Translations under genes and position numbers: made by a program | The notes under the pieces: generated by a model | Seen by the model: only the letters and a program-made list of their open reading frames with translations | Told to the model about the DNA's origin: nothing | Database searches by the model: none | From: Shinella granuli | Lineage (GTDB): Bacteria > Pseudomonadota > Alphaproteobacteria > Rhizobiales > Rhizobiaceae | DNA: 64,000 nt | Reading direction: 5' to 3' | NCBI RefSeq assembly: GCF_004341885.1 | Contig: NZ_SLVX01000012.1 | Span: forward strand, 113,716 to 177,715 | Shown here: one piece after another, positions 51,694 through 59,750 of the stretch | How the letters are laid out: the number at the start of each line of letters is the position of its first letter | Position numbering within the stretch: position 1 is the first letter of the stretch

Positions 51694-53257
51694 TACCAAC
51701 ATCGAAGAACTGCGGGGAATGCCTCCCCCGCTTAGTAACCCGGCCCCAGACAGCCATGAGAAGATTGTTTTCGGCGTTTATGACCGTCTGCTCGACCACG
51801 GCCATGCTACGGTGAACGTCGTTCTGGCGCCGGCGCTGCCGGACGGATCACCGGACTTTGGACACGCCGACCCCACCAATCTGGAGATGCTGCCGGGCGA
51901 CATCTGGCCAGACAATCCGCAGGACGCGAAGCGCGTCAGTATCGTAGTTGACGAAATCGACGGCTGCGATCCAGCAACGTCCATGCTGGTATTCTTCAGC
52001 GACTTCGGGGATCCCTTCATGGAGCAGATCGCAGGCCCAGAGGTCGACGGTGACATCGCCATGCGCATCATCGGCCGCGATATCGGCGCCGCGCCCGCAA
52101 TCGCAAGCGCACCCACGCCGTTGTCGGAATCGATGGCTAAGCTGCGGGAAGAACTATTCCCGCCCATCCCGGCGAATGACAACGTGCCGGGCGCGCTCCG
52201 TCTGGTCAACCCCGCCGACTGGTTCGGCCGCCCCGTTCCGACACGGGAATGGTACGCTGAGGACCTCATCCCGAGCCGCCAAGTCACGATTGTCAATGGG
52301 GACGGCGGCGTCGGGAAATCGCTTTTGTCGCTTCAGATTGCGGCGGCTGGTTCAATGGGTGTCGATACGCTCGACATAGGTCCAGTTGCCGGCCGCGTGC
52401 TCTATGTCGGCGCGGAAGACGAGGAAGAGGAGTTCTGGCGCCGGCTCGAGGACATCACCGTGGCCCACGGCAGAAGCCTTCGAGACCTGTCCGAATTTCG
52501 ACTCGTTCCGCTTGCCGATCGTGATGCGCTTCTCTTCGTTCCGGACCGGGCGGGCAATATGAAGCCGACGCCGTTGATGGAGAAAGTCATCGAGGCCGCC
52601 GCCGACTTCCGGCCGCGGCTCATCGTGCTCGACACGGCGGCCGACCTTTACGGCGGCGACGAAATCAAACGCGGCCAGGTCCGGCAGTTCATCAGCGCCC
52701 TTCGGCAGATCGCAATTGGGTTTGATTGCGCCGTGGTGCTTCTGGCTCACCCGTCGCTTCAGGGGATGCAATCTGGCACGGGGTCATCGGGATCGACGGC
52801 GTGGAACAACAGTGTCCGCAGCCGCCTCTACCTCACGGCCGACAAGGACGACCCGGACCTCCGCGTCCTGTCCACGATGAAGGCAAACTATGGCCGGAAG
52901 GGCGGCGAGATCAAGCTGCGCTGGAAGGATGGGGCATTCGTGTTGGATGACGGGAAACCAACGGCGGCGTCGGTGATGGTTCAAGCGCAAGCTGAACGCG
53001 TGTTTCGCGACGCTCTCTCCGCCATCAATCGGACCGGCGACCGCGTTGCCCGAACCAAGGGAGTGAACTATGCGCCAAAGATTATCGCAGCGCGGCCAGA
53101 GGGCGCCGGCGTAACTGTGAAAGCGCTCGAAGCCGCCATGCACGCGATGCTTTCGTCCGGTGAGGTAAAGGTCGTGATGGAAGGTCCGCCTTCGAAGTCA
53201 CGTCAGCGGCTCGTACTGGCATCGGAAGACTTCGGTTCCGATAGGCATGCCGCGTAG
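51668..53257 (+). CDS. RepA/AAA_25-like ATPase
   Basis: A 529-residue protein with an N-terminal part of unknown function (1-185), then a RecA-like ATPase domain: Walker A NGDGGVGKSLLSLQIA near residue 214-229, VGAEDEEEEFWRR, Walker B PRLIVLDTAADLYGGDE and VVLLAHPSLQG. It ends in a winged-helix-like region. Close to RepA/DnaB-like helicase-loaders of phages and mobile islands. Start ATG 51668 overlaps the preceding gene by 26 bases. It is probably the element's replication protein, with the C-tract region just downstream. Confidence 0.85.
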   Translation: MAPITKQLDTNIEELRGMPPPLSNPAPDSHEKIVFGVYDRLLDHGHATVNVVLAPALPDGSPDFGHADPTNLEMLPGDIWPDNPQDAKRVSIVVDEIDGCDPATSMLVFFSDFGDPFMEQIAGPEVDGDIAMRIIGRDIGAAPAIASAPTPLSESMAKLREELFPPIPANDNVPGALRLVNPADWFGRPVPTREWYAEDLIPSRQVTIVNGDGGVGKSLLSLQIAAAGSMGVDTLDIGPVAGRVLYVGAEDEEEEFWRRLEDITVAHGRSLRDLSEFRLVPLADRDALLFVPDRAGNMKPTPLMEKVIEAAADFRPRLIVLDTAADLYGGDEIKRGQVRQFISALRQIAIGFDCAVVLLAHPSLQGMQSGTGSSGSTAWNNSVRSRLYLTADKDDPDLRVLSTMKANYGRKGGEIKLRWKDGAFVLDDGKPTAASVMVQAQAERVFRDALSAINRTGDRVARTKGVNYAPKIIAARPEGAGVTVKALEAAMHAMLSSGEVKVVMEGPPSKSRQRLVLASEDFGSDRHAA

Positions 53258-53260
53258 TCT

Positions 53261-53378
53261 ACCACCCCCTGTTCCACCCTACTACCACCCCTATACCACC
53301 CCCCTGTTCCTTCCACCCCCTATAACCCCCTGGGGGGTGGAACACCCACCCCCGGCTGGGACCGGGGTGGAATTCCAC
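53261..53378. repeat. C-tract/G-tract region with repeats, quadruplex potential
   Basis: Six plus-strand C-runs of 3-6 bases in 70 bases (53261-53330), with the unit ACCACCCCC..TGTTCC twice (53261 and 53295), followed by the palindromic ACCCCCTGGGGGGT and a GTGGAA...TTCCAC pair. The minus strand can form G-quadruplexes. No gene lies in 53258-53442. It sits directly after the replication-like ATPase and could be an origin, a pause site or a transcript end. Confidence 0.65.
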
Positions 53379-53442
53379 GCCCTGACTTGCATCATCTGTG
53401 CTCGCGAGTTTACATCGCATTTCACGCAATGCAGGGTTGGAC

Positions 53443-54441
53443 ATGGTTGACAAGAAGTATCAGGTTTTCGTCTCGTCGACGTTCCGGGATCTCGTTGAGG
53501 AGCGGCAGGATACAATCAGGAACATTCTCGACCTAAACCATATCCCCGCGGGAATGGAGCTGTTTCCGGCCGCTGACGTCGAGCAACTTACGTACATCAA
53601 GAAAGTTATCGATGAATGTGACTATTACTTGCTTATCGTGGGTGGAAGATATGGCTCACTTGATGCCGAGGGCATCAGCTTTACGGAAAGAGAATACGAC
53701 TACGCAGTCGAAACGGGCAAGTTTGTCATCGCGTTTGTGCATGGCGAACCTGGTGCGATTTCGGTCCAGAATAGTGATGTGAAGCCCAAGCTCGCCGCTT
53801 CCCTGAACGCGTTCAGGGAGAAGGTGATGAGCGGACGGCTAGTTCGTCAGTGGACCAACCGGCAGGATTTGCAGCTCGCCGTACTCAAATCCCTCATGCA
53901 TTCGTTCACCGCATATCCGCAAACTGGCTGGATCCGTGGTAATGCCGCAGCCAATCAAGAAACTCTGGAACAGGCCAACGCCGCTCTCCAGGAGAACGTC
54001 CGTCTCAGAGCTGAACTGGCAAAAATGAGAGCAGAACCGACAGAGAGATTTCCGGACATAGCGGACTTAGATGATGAGGTAGTGATCAGATATTCTTACA
54101 AATATAAGAGCTCTTCAGGCATTCGGTATCCTGATACTAATGCGAAATTTACCTGGAGAGAATTGTTCTTAGGTCTCGCCAGCAATCTCTCGACGCCGCG
54201 CACTGAGGGAATCATACTCGATGCTTTGACGATGGCGACAGAACAAAAGGGGGAGCGGACTCCGTTTCGAATAAATTCAACAGATAGGGCGACGATCAAG
54301 ATTCAATTCATTGCGCTGGGCTTAATCTCCGCGCGAGTCTCAAAGACGACAGACGGCAAGATGGCAGAATTTCTCACCCTGACGGAACGAGGTCAGCAGG
54401 TTTACATATCCAACAAAGTAGTCCGAAAAGATAAAGACTAG
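53443..54441 (+). CDS. DUF4062-domain protein
   Basis: A 332-residue protein starting with DUF4062 (KKYQVFVSSTFRDLVEERQ; DCDYYLLIVGGRYGS; FTEREYDYAVETGKFVIAFV), which is TIR-like in plan and occurs in proteins linked to signalling and defence. A coiled coil (about 188-215) leads to an unknown C-terminal domain with a possible winged helix (IQFIALGLIS, LTLTERGQQVY). Lower GC than its neighbours from 54050 on, a sign of separate acquisition. ATG 53443 starts at the conserved domain. Confidence 0.85.
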   Translation: MVDKKYQVFVSSTFRDLVEERQDTIRNILDLNHIPAGMELFPAADVEQLTYIKKVIDECDYYLLIVGGRYGSLDAEGISFTEREYDYAVETGKFVIAFVHGEPGAISVQNSDVKPKLAASLNAFREKVMSGRLVRQWTNRQDLQLAVLKSLMHSFTAYPQTGWIRGNAAANQETLEQANAALQENVRLRAELAKMRAEPTERFPDIADLDDEVVIRYSYKYKSSSGIRYPDTNAKFTWRELFLGLASNLSTPRTEGIILDALTMATEQKGERTPFRINSTDRATIKIQFIALGLISARVSKTTDGKMAEFLTLTERGQQVYISNKVVRKDKD

Positions 54442-54493
54442 CTCCGCCTTTGAGCGGTCGGATAGTGGCTGGACCTCCTCGCCTACACCCGCA

Positions 54494-54730
54494 TCATCGC
54501 CCACCCACCTTCCGCTTGCCATCGCCAACCTTCACCACCGTCTCCGGCTTCTCGCGCTCGATCTCGCGGCGTGCAGCGGCGTCCGGGGCATTCTGATCTA
54601 TAATCGGATCGGTTTGCGCGACCTCCGCTTCAGCTTGGAGCCAAAACTCCTCGCCATCTCCTCGGGGCGATCCTGCGGCTTGCCACAGCTCGTACGCGCG
54701 ACGTCGAATTCGATCTTCCCTGTTGTCCAT
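54494..54730 (-). CDS. DUF2934 protein (element copy)
   Basis: 78 residues, with RIRRRAYELWQAAGSPRGDG and EEFWLQAEAEV, the DUF2934 pattern, and a basic tail. GGAGG lies 5 bases before the ATG. Longer frames to 55288 are antisense to the next gene. Role unknown; a second member is at 48544. Confidence 0.8.
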   Translation of the reverse strand: MDNREDRIRRRAYELWQAAGSPRGDGEEFWLQAEAEVAQTDPIIDQNAPDAAARREIEREKPETVVKVGDGKRKVGGR

Positions 54731-54830
54731 GGGCACCTCCGCGGCCGAAAACGTCTTGTTGTGATTTTGGTTCCAAAGCATCGACCGATGATCGCGATCA
54801 TACTTTTCCGCAGATGTCAATAGAAAAATC

Positions 54831-54859
54831 TTGACAAATTTGTAAAACGGTACTACATT
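54831..54859 (+). promoter_or_regulatory. Strong sigma-70-type promoter with palindromic -35 region
   Basis: TTGACA (54831-54836), 17-base spacer, TACATT (54854-54859). ACAAATTTGT (54834-54843), a perfect palindrome, overlaps the -35. It is placed to drive the plus-strand genes from 54998, with a leader of about 130 bases, and looks repressor-controlled. Confidence 0.7.
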
Positions 54860-54997
54860 TAGAATAGCGGTTTGATGGCCGCGATTCCACATCAAGCTCG
54901 CCGCTTCGACGGCATTGCGCAAGACCGAGAACCGGCGGCGCGTCACCATGGCCTTGAGGCCAACTTCGCCCGTTTGGGCACACTGGGGAAAATCCAT

Positions 54998-56467
54998 ATG
55001 ACATCTTCGACCGCCCGCGGCACTGCCGCGGACCGCTGGAACCGTCGCGACCATATTCTTCCGGGGCAACGCCTTTACAGCGACCGCGCCACAGCTCTTT
55101 GGCTGGCCGGCAAGCAGCCTCTTGCCAAACTTGAAAAGCCGCTTCCACTCTCCCCGGAAGCCGAGAACGCGCCATGGATTCCAGAGCGATTTTTGGACCT
55201 GCTCGTCGACGGAGACAACGTCGCCGAGTCCGGTCGGTATGTTTCCATATCCGAACGCCTGCGCCGCCTTTTCGGCATCGCCCTCCATTTTACTGCCATC
55301 CGCGACGGCCTCATAGTGCCTTCACGGTACGTTCGCCTTCAAGGCTCCCCCGTGCCCATGGAGAACGACGGGCCGACAACCGCATGGCTCGCTCGCGCTA
55401 TGGCTATTTGGGCCACCCTGCCGGCAAACGATTCCGATATCTTCGACCGCGCTGCTTCGACGGAAAAGCCGAAGAACGGCCACCTCGCGAGTGACTTAGG
55501 CATGCTGTTGACGTGGGCCAGGATGCGGAAGCCCCTCGATCTCGACGGCACTAACTGGATGCGGCACGACAACGACAACTACGCCGAAGGTGAAGACCGG
55601 CCTGCTTCGAATCTTCAGCGGCGAATGCGCCCCGGCTCCAGCGATGCCGAATTGAAATCTTACATCGAGAAGGCCGGGCCGTTGGGAGTTCGGAAGCACG
55701 CTCGCCTCGGCGGTGGGGGCGCCTGGGAGGTCGAGCCGACCGACGTCACCATGCAAACGGTGCCGGACGATGCCGGCAAGCTCCACCGAACCGTCGTGCG
55801 TGCCGGCAAGCTCAGGATTGCAAACGGCAACACTAAAATTCAAACTAAGAGCATCGAGGCGGGCAAGACTAAAATCAAGATGGTGCGCGCCGAGGCCGGA
55901 ACCATCCTGTGGCAGGACGACAAGTTTGGCGAGATGCTAGGCCCTGAGCCGAACCCCGCCGAGAAGGTGCGCGCTGCGTCGTACTGGTCATCTCTTTACA
56001 AGGTCGACCGTTCGTCCGTGGTCGAGACCGGCGAAGACGGCAGCGAGAAATTACGATTCCTCCCGCGCGGCAAGATGCGCCGGAAGGTTCGATTCACGGC
56101 AGAGGACCATGCCGTACTTCTGGCTGGTCCGCGACCGCCGGTCACGCGCTACCCGGACGGCCTGCCTCTCGGGTCAGAGGACATCAGTGCCTCCTTCGTT
56201 GGCGGATGGATTTCCAACCCGAAAGGCAAGCAACCAGCCGAACGTTGGGAGGACATCTCCGACGAGTTGGCTCGGCAGGGCGAATTCAAGCGCTGGGCAG
56301 CAGCCCTTCCGGCGAACGAGCGGAAGGCTCTAAACCTCGCCACCACTGCGGCGAATCTGCAGGAAGTCGGGGAGGTGTTCGGCAAGAAAGAGAAGACGGC
56401 CGAACGGTTCGGCAAGCGCATCTTGAAGGCCGCCAACGACAATCTTAAAAAACTTGCTGCCGCCTAG
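54998..56467 (+). CDS. Element protein of unknown function
   Basis: A 489-residue protein beginning MTSSTARGTAADRWNRRDHI. It has no recognised domain; a basic central part (KTKIKMVRAEAGTILWQDD) and a Lys/Ala-rich C-terminal helix (RFGKRILKAANDNLKKLAAA) suggest nucleic-acid contact. ATG 54998, with GGGGAA 7 bases before, was chosen; the frame is also open to ATG 54875, just after the promoter. It stands alone between a promoter and a hairpin-rich gap. Confidence 0.65.
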   Translation: MTSSTARGTAADRWNRRDHILPGQRLYSDRATALWLAGKQPLAKLEKPLPLSPEAENAPWIPERFLDLLVDGDNVAESGRYVSISERLRRLFGIALHFTAIRDGLIVPSRYVRLQGSPVPMENDGPTTAWLARAMAIWATLPANDSDIFDRAASTEKPKNGHLASDLGMLLTWARMRKPLDLDGTNWMRHDNDNYAEGEDRPASNLQRRMRPGSSDAELKSYIEKAGPLGVRKHARLGGGGAWEVEPTDVTMQTVPDDAGKLHRTVVRAGKLRIANGNTKIQTKSIEAGKTKIKMVRAEAGTILWQDDKFGEMLGPEPNPAEKVRAASYWSSLYKVDRSSVVETGEDGSEKLRFLPRGKMRRKVRFTAEDHAVLLAGPRPPVTRYPDGLPLGSEDISASFVGGWISNPKGKQPAERWEDISDELARQGEFKRWAAALPANERKALNLATTAANLQEVGEVFGKKEKTAERFGKRILKAANDNLKKLAAA

Positions 56468-56587
56468 TCCCCAAAATGCATCTGGGCGGCAATACAGGTA
56501 GAGGGCAGAACGCGCAGCCTCCACACGGACACAGCAGGCGCCAAGCCCTCGAGCTCTTTGCCGCCCCCAGCGGCCCTTCTTATTCCA

Positions 56588-56689
56588 ATCGCGCCGGGCC
56601 TCTTCTCCCCGGCGCGATCTCCCCGTGTGCGCGTCACCGCGCACCGGGCCGATCTCCGTGGATCGCGGTTTCTCAGACAGGCCGCGATC
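56588..56689 (+). other. Row of three hairpins before a terminator; possible structured RNA
   Basis: H1 ATCGCGCCGGG/CCCGGCGCGAT (56588-56618), H2 GTGCGCG/CGCGCAC (56627-56644) and H3 GATCGCGG/CCGCGATC (56661-56689), followed directly by the terminator at 56694-56739. The 312-base gap has no gene. H1 and H3 share GATCGCG. Such a set could be a small RNA or an RNA leader/tail element. Confidence 0.5.
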
Positions 56690-56693
56690 ATCT

Positions 56694-56739
56694 GACCGCT
56701 CTGCCCGCACTTGGCCGCAGGCAGAGCGGTCTTTTTTTT
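56694..56739 (+). terminator. Strong rho-independent terminator
   Basis: A perfect 12-bp stem GACCGCTCTGCC/GGCAGAGCGGTC with a 14-base loop, followed by eight T. It ends transcription from 54998 or of an RNA over the three hairpins. Confidence 0.9.
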
Positions 56740-56779
56740 ACCGGTCCATTCCCCAACCTTCAAATATTCAGGAGCAACA

Positions 56780-57247
56780 ATGCGCCTTCACGAAGCCGCG
56801 CAACTCATCACGCATCATCTTCGCCGCGGCCCTGGCCGCATACAGACCATAGCCGCCCGCCTGCAGGATGCCGGGCTTCTTTCGAAAACCGAGGGTAGCC
56901 GGCGATATCCGGACGACATCAGCCACGACGAGATCGTCATTTTGTTTGTCGCGGCCATCACCGAAACGAGCCTCGGCGCAGCCGCGACAACTACGTCGAC
57001 CTTCGCCGCATTGGCCGACGGCGAAGGCACGCGGTTCGATCAGGCAGTTGCGGACCTCCTATTCCGCGAGGATGTTCCCCCGTCCGACATCGCGGTCCAC
57101 ATCGACCCGCCGGCAGCCACCATCGCAATCGCCGGCCAGGTTGTCGTCTTCGGCGCGGATGAGCCCGCCAGTGGGGCTATCTCGGCCAGATTCGTCGACG
57201 CCCACACCATCGCGGCACTGCGTGCCGATCTCCGAAAGGAACCCTAA
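56780..57247 (+). CDS. Element protein with HTH-like N-terminus
   Basis: 155 residues. The first 60 (GRIQTIAARLQDAGLLSKTE, RRYPDDISHDEIV) look like a winged-helix or phage HTH domain; the rest (VVVFGADEPASG) is beta-rich and unknown. AGGAGC lies 5 bases before the ATG. It overlaps the next gene's ATG by one base (TAATG). Confidence 0.6.
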   Translation: MRLHEAAQLITHHLRRGPGRIQTIAARLQDAGLLSKTEGSRRYPDDISHDEIVILFVAAITETSLGAAATTTSTFAALADGEGTRFDQAVADLLFREDVPPSDIAVHIDPPAATIAIAGQVVVFGADEPASGAISARFVDAHTIAALRADLRKEP

Positions 57248-58182
57248 TGTCTAAAGTCACAAAATTCTTCGGTCTTGGCCGCCAGTCGTCCGGCGATCTT
57301 GCGGTCGCGCTCGAAAAAGCCAAGGCCGAACTGGAGGCTGCGGAAGCCGCAGTGGTTGCCGCGGACGAAAAGTATCAGGGCAGTTTGCTGTCCGAAGATG
57401 CTGCAGCGCTCCGGCGCTTGGCGGACGCAAAAACCGATGCAGTCATCACCGTCGACATCTGCCGCGCCAAGATTGCAAAACTGGAACGCCAGCATGCTGA
57501 CGCCCTTGAGGCCGAAGCCGCTGACCAGCGCCAACGCCGTTACGACGAAGCTAAGGCCGCATCCGAAGCTGCTGAAAAGCGGTTGCGCAAGGAGTACCCC
57601 CGCGCCGCACTAGCCATCCGCGAACTTCTCGCCGAAGTCGCTGCGGCTTCCATCGCCGTACGCGAGGCCAATGCGGACCTTCCGGACGGTGCGCCGGCCC
57701 TCGCAGGTCCAGAGCACTCGCGTTCGCAGGCCAATCTGTATCAGGAGGTTCTGACTGAGGACGTGGTCGATCTCTGGGCCACGATCGATAGCGCTTCGCC
57801 CATCGATTCTGCACTTCAGCGCCACGTCCGCACCCGCGAGAAAGGGTGCCGCGGCCAGATGCGTGACCGCTCTGATACTGACGAAAATCCGATGACCTAC
57901 GGAGTGGTTCAGACCGAACACGGGACGCTTGAGGTTGTTCTGAAGCGCTTCCGCCGTAGGAAATTCCTTCCCGACCAGGGTGGCCGTCACATCGGTTCGC
58001 TCGCCAGCGAAATCGTGCTCCCGCCGCTCGACGCCGACGCCACACCGTTCTGGAGCCCTGCCCATGATCAGCGAGATGCCGCATCGCAGGCTGCGGCCGA
58101 GCTGAAGCCCGCACCGAAGCGCGCCGAGCGCAGCCCTGAATATGAATACAGCCTCGCACCCAAGGAGACCGCCAATGTCTGA
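57247..58182 (+). CDS. Element protein with long coiled coil
   Basis: 311 residues. Residues 15-165 are Ala/Glu/Lys-rich helices of coiled-coil type (LAVALEKAKAELEAAEAAVV); the C-terminal half is mixed and ends in a Lys/Arg-rich tail. Family not recognised; the plan would suit a phage scaffold-like or structural helper, but that is speculation. It overlaps the next gene by 8 bases. Confidence 0.6.
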   Translation: MSKVTKFFGLGRQSSGDLAVALEKAKAELEAAEAAVVAADEKYQGSLLSEDAAALRRLADAKTDAVITVDICRAKIAKLERQHADALEAEAADQRQRRYDEAKAASEAAEKRLRKEYPRAALAIRELLAEVAAASIAVREANADLPDGAPALAGPEHSRSQANLYQEVLTEDVVDLWATIDSASPIDSALQRHVRTREKGCRGQMRDRSDTDENPMTYGVVQTEHGTLEVVLKRFRRRKFLPDQGGRHIGSLASEIVLPPLDADATPFWSPAHDQRDAASQAAAELKPAPKRAERSPEYEYSLAPKETANV

Positions 58183-58594
58183 TGATGATCATCGGAAACA
58201 AATGGTGGCCGCCGCGGCCGTGGCTATGGCCCAGCGTAACATCGCCATTGCCAAGGCGCGCTACGGATATCAGCCGCCCGAACGGCACGCCGCTCCGGTC
58301 GCATCGGCGCCTGCGCCAGCCCAGGCGCGCAATGACGTTCTCGTGAAGGAAGCAGCCAGACGCCGTGCTGAACGGGAGGCCGCAGAGGCGGCAGAGACGA
58401 AGGCGACCATGGCGCGGGTGGTTGCCCGCCTGAACGGGAAGGAGGTCAAGGACCCCAGCCGCCTCCAACACGGCTGGGACAAGGTGGTGTCGGAGTTCAA
58501 CAAGCGCAACGGCGCCGTCGCCACCGAAGAGAAGCCCGCGGAGCTCAGTGGGTGGGCCAAGGTCGTCGCCGAGATGAACGCGCGCCACCGGTAG
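58175..58594 (+). CDS. Basic Ala-rich element protein
   Basis: 139 residues, with Ala/Arg-rich helices (EAARRRAEREAAEAAETKAT) and two copies of a similar C-terminal motif, GWDKVVSEFNKRN (about 102-114) and GWAKVVAEMNARH (about 126-138). AAGGAG is 8 bases before ATG 58175. Unknown family; the duplicated GW-KVV-E-N motif suggests a short binding repeat. Confidence 0.6.
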   Translation: MSDDDHRKQMVAAAAVAMAQRNIAIAKARYGYQPPERHAAPVASAPAPAQARNDVLVKEAARRRAEREAAEAAETKATMARVVARLNGKEVKDPSRLQHGWDKVVSEFNKRNGAVATEEKPAELSGWAKVVAEMNARHR

Positions 58595-58690
58595 CCCCTA
58601 CCTTAGGGACCGTACCCGCCGCCCGGACCGCTATCGGGCACGCAGGCCTCGGCCCTGACAAATTAGGCTGCTCTAAAACAGGTTGACAAC

Positions 58691-59182
58691 TTGACAAATG
58701 CACCCGCCCAAACGGGAAATCAGGCCCTTTTTGCCGCCTACAAGGGCGTCTCAAGACAAACTGTAACCGACTGGAAACAAAAAGGAATTCTTGCTTATGC
58801 CGACGACGGCAAGGTGGATTTCCTCGCCACCGATCAGCGCCTGGCCGATCACGGAATTCGTCAAGTTGCGGACACCGAGTTGACACAAGTGACGGCGATC
58901 GACGGCGAACTGCTCTGGTCGCGGGCCGACGCCGAAACCGTCAAAGAGAACTTCTCCGCCCGTCTGAAGCAGCTCGAATTCGAGCGAGAAAGCGCCCGTT
59001 TCGTCACCATCGACGACGCAGCCGGGCACATCGTCGATGAATTCGGCATCGTCCGTCAGCGGTGCCGTTCCATTGGAGCTGAAGTTACCCCCAAACTAGT
59101 CGGCATGACGTCCGCTTCGGAAATCAAGGCGCTAATCGACGAGGCTGTCGTCGCGGCCTTGGCTGACCTGTCGGCCGTTTGA
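58691..59182 (+). CDS. Small terminase subunit-like (Nu1 type) protein
   Basis: 163 residues starting at TTG. An N-terminal HTH (AAYKGVSRQTVTDWKQKGIL) is followed by the Nu1-like helix DAETVKENFSARLKQLEFER and ESARFVTIDDAAG, the order seen in phage DNA-packaging Nu1/DUF1441 proteins, which recognise packaging sites. No ATG is available upstream. No large terminase gene follows within the window, which fits a satellite or a decayed prophage. Confidence 0.65.
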   Translation: MTNAPAQTGNQALFAAYKGVSRQTVTDWKQKGILAYADDGKVDFLATDQRLADHGIRQVADTELTQVTAIDGELLWSRADAETVKENFSARLKQLEFERESARFVTIDDAAGHIVDEFGIVRQRCRSIGAEVTPKLVGMTSASEIKALIDEAVVAALADLSAV

Positions 59183-59194
59183 ACTCAACCCGCA

Positions 59195-59314
59195 TCAACC
59201 ACCGAAGAGCACCAGCGGCGGCACCCCGATCGCCATCACCCCGGCGACGATCAGCGCCGCGGCGGCCACGAGTGTTTTGTCGTTCTCGCGTAGGCGCTTC
59301 CCAAATTCGAGCAT
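59195..59314 (-). CDS. 39-residue membrane protein
   Basis: Reads MLEFGKRLRENDKTLVAAAA then LIVAGVMAIGVPPLVLFGG: a charged head and one membrane helix. GGGAGG lies 6 bases before the ATG on the minus strand. Convergent with the terminase-like gene. Family unknown. Confidence 0.55.
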   Translation of the reverse strand: MLEFGKRLRENDKTLVAAAALIVAGVMAIGVPPLVLFGG

Positions 59315-59440
59315 CTCAGCCTCCCAAAAAGGAAATCTGAGCTCGAATTCCGGAAGCCGCACTTTGTTCCACGAGCGCTAACCAGCGGCACTTCATCCCA
59401 ACTATTGCCCGCCCTCGCGCGGGCCGCGGCGGCGCCATAG

Positions 59441-59455
59441 CACAACTTAGTTGTG
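59441..59455. promoter_or_regulatory. Palindrome CACAAC-TTA-GTTGTG
   Basis: A perfect 6-bp inverted repeat with a 3-base centre, 76 bases before the exported-protein gene at 59532. Candidate operator. Confidence 0.4.
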
Positions 59456-59500
59456 AGCCAATTTAAGCGATTATCAAAGGTTGAAATCTTTCCAGGTACA

Positions 59501-59516
59501 TCGCAATATATTGCGA
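59501..59516. promoter_or_regulatory. 16-base palindrome TCGCAATATATTGCGA
   Basis: A perfect palindrome directly before the GGGAGGGG ribosome site of the gene at 59532. Its place in the -10/leader zone suggests a repressor site. Confidence 0.5.
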
Positions 59517-59531
59517 ACTGGGGAGGGGCTC

Positions 59532-59750
59532 ATGAAAATCAACGCCGCCATGATCGCACTATGTCTTCTGTTCCCGCCGACGCTGTCTCTTGCAGCAGAA
59601 GGTCCTTATGAGATCGCGGCAAGCGGTTGCGGCTCGCGAGGCGGACCGGGCTGGCGTATCAAGTCCACCGGCAAGTGTGCCAGCCACAAGAACCTCCGGA
59701 AAGCGTGTGGCAATCCACCATCCTCAAAAAAGTGCACGAAGGAAGCATGA
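59532..59750 (+). CDS. Small exported Cys-containing protein
   Basis: 72 residues with a signal peptide (AAMIALCLLFPPTLSLAAEG) and a basic mature part with four Cys (SGCGS, GKCASH, KACGN, KKCTK), so two disulfides are likely. Family unknown. Its stop overlaps the ATG of the nuclease gene (ATGA). Confidence 0.65.
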   Translation: MKINAAMIALCLLFPPTLSLAAEGPYEIAASGCGSRGGPGWRIKSTGKCASHKNLRKACGNPPSSKKCTKEA

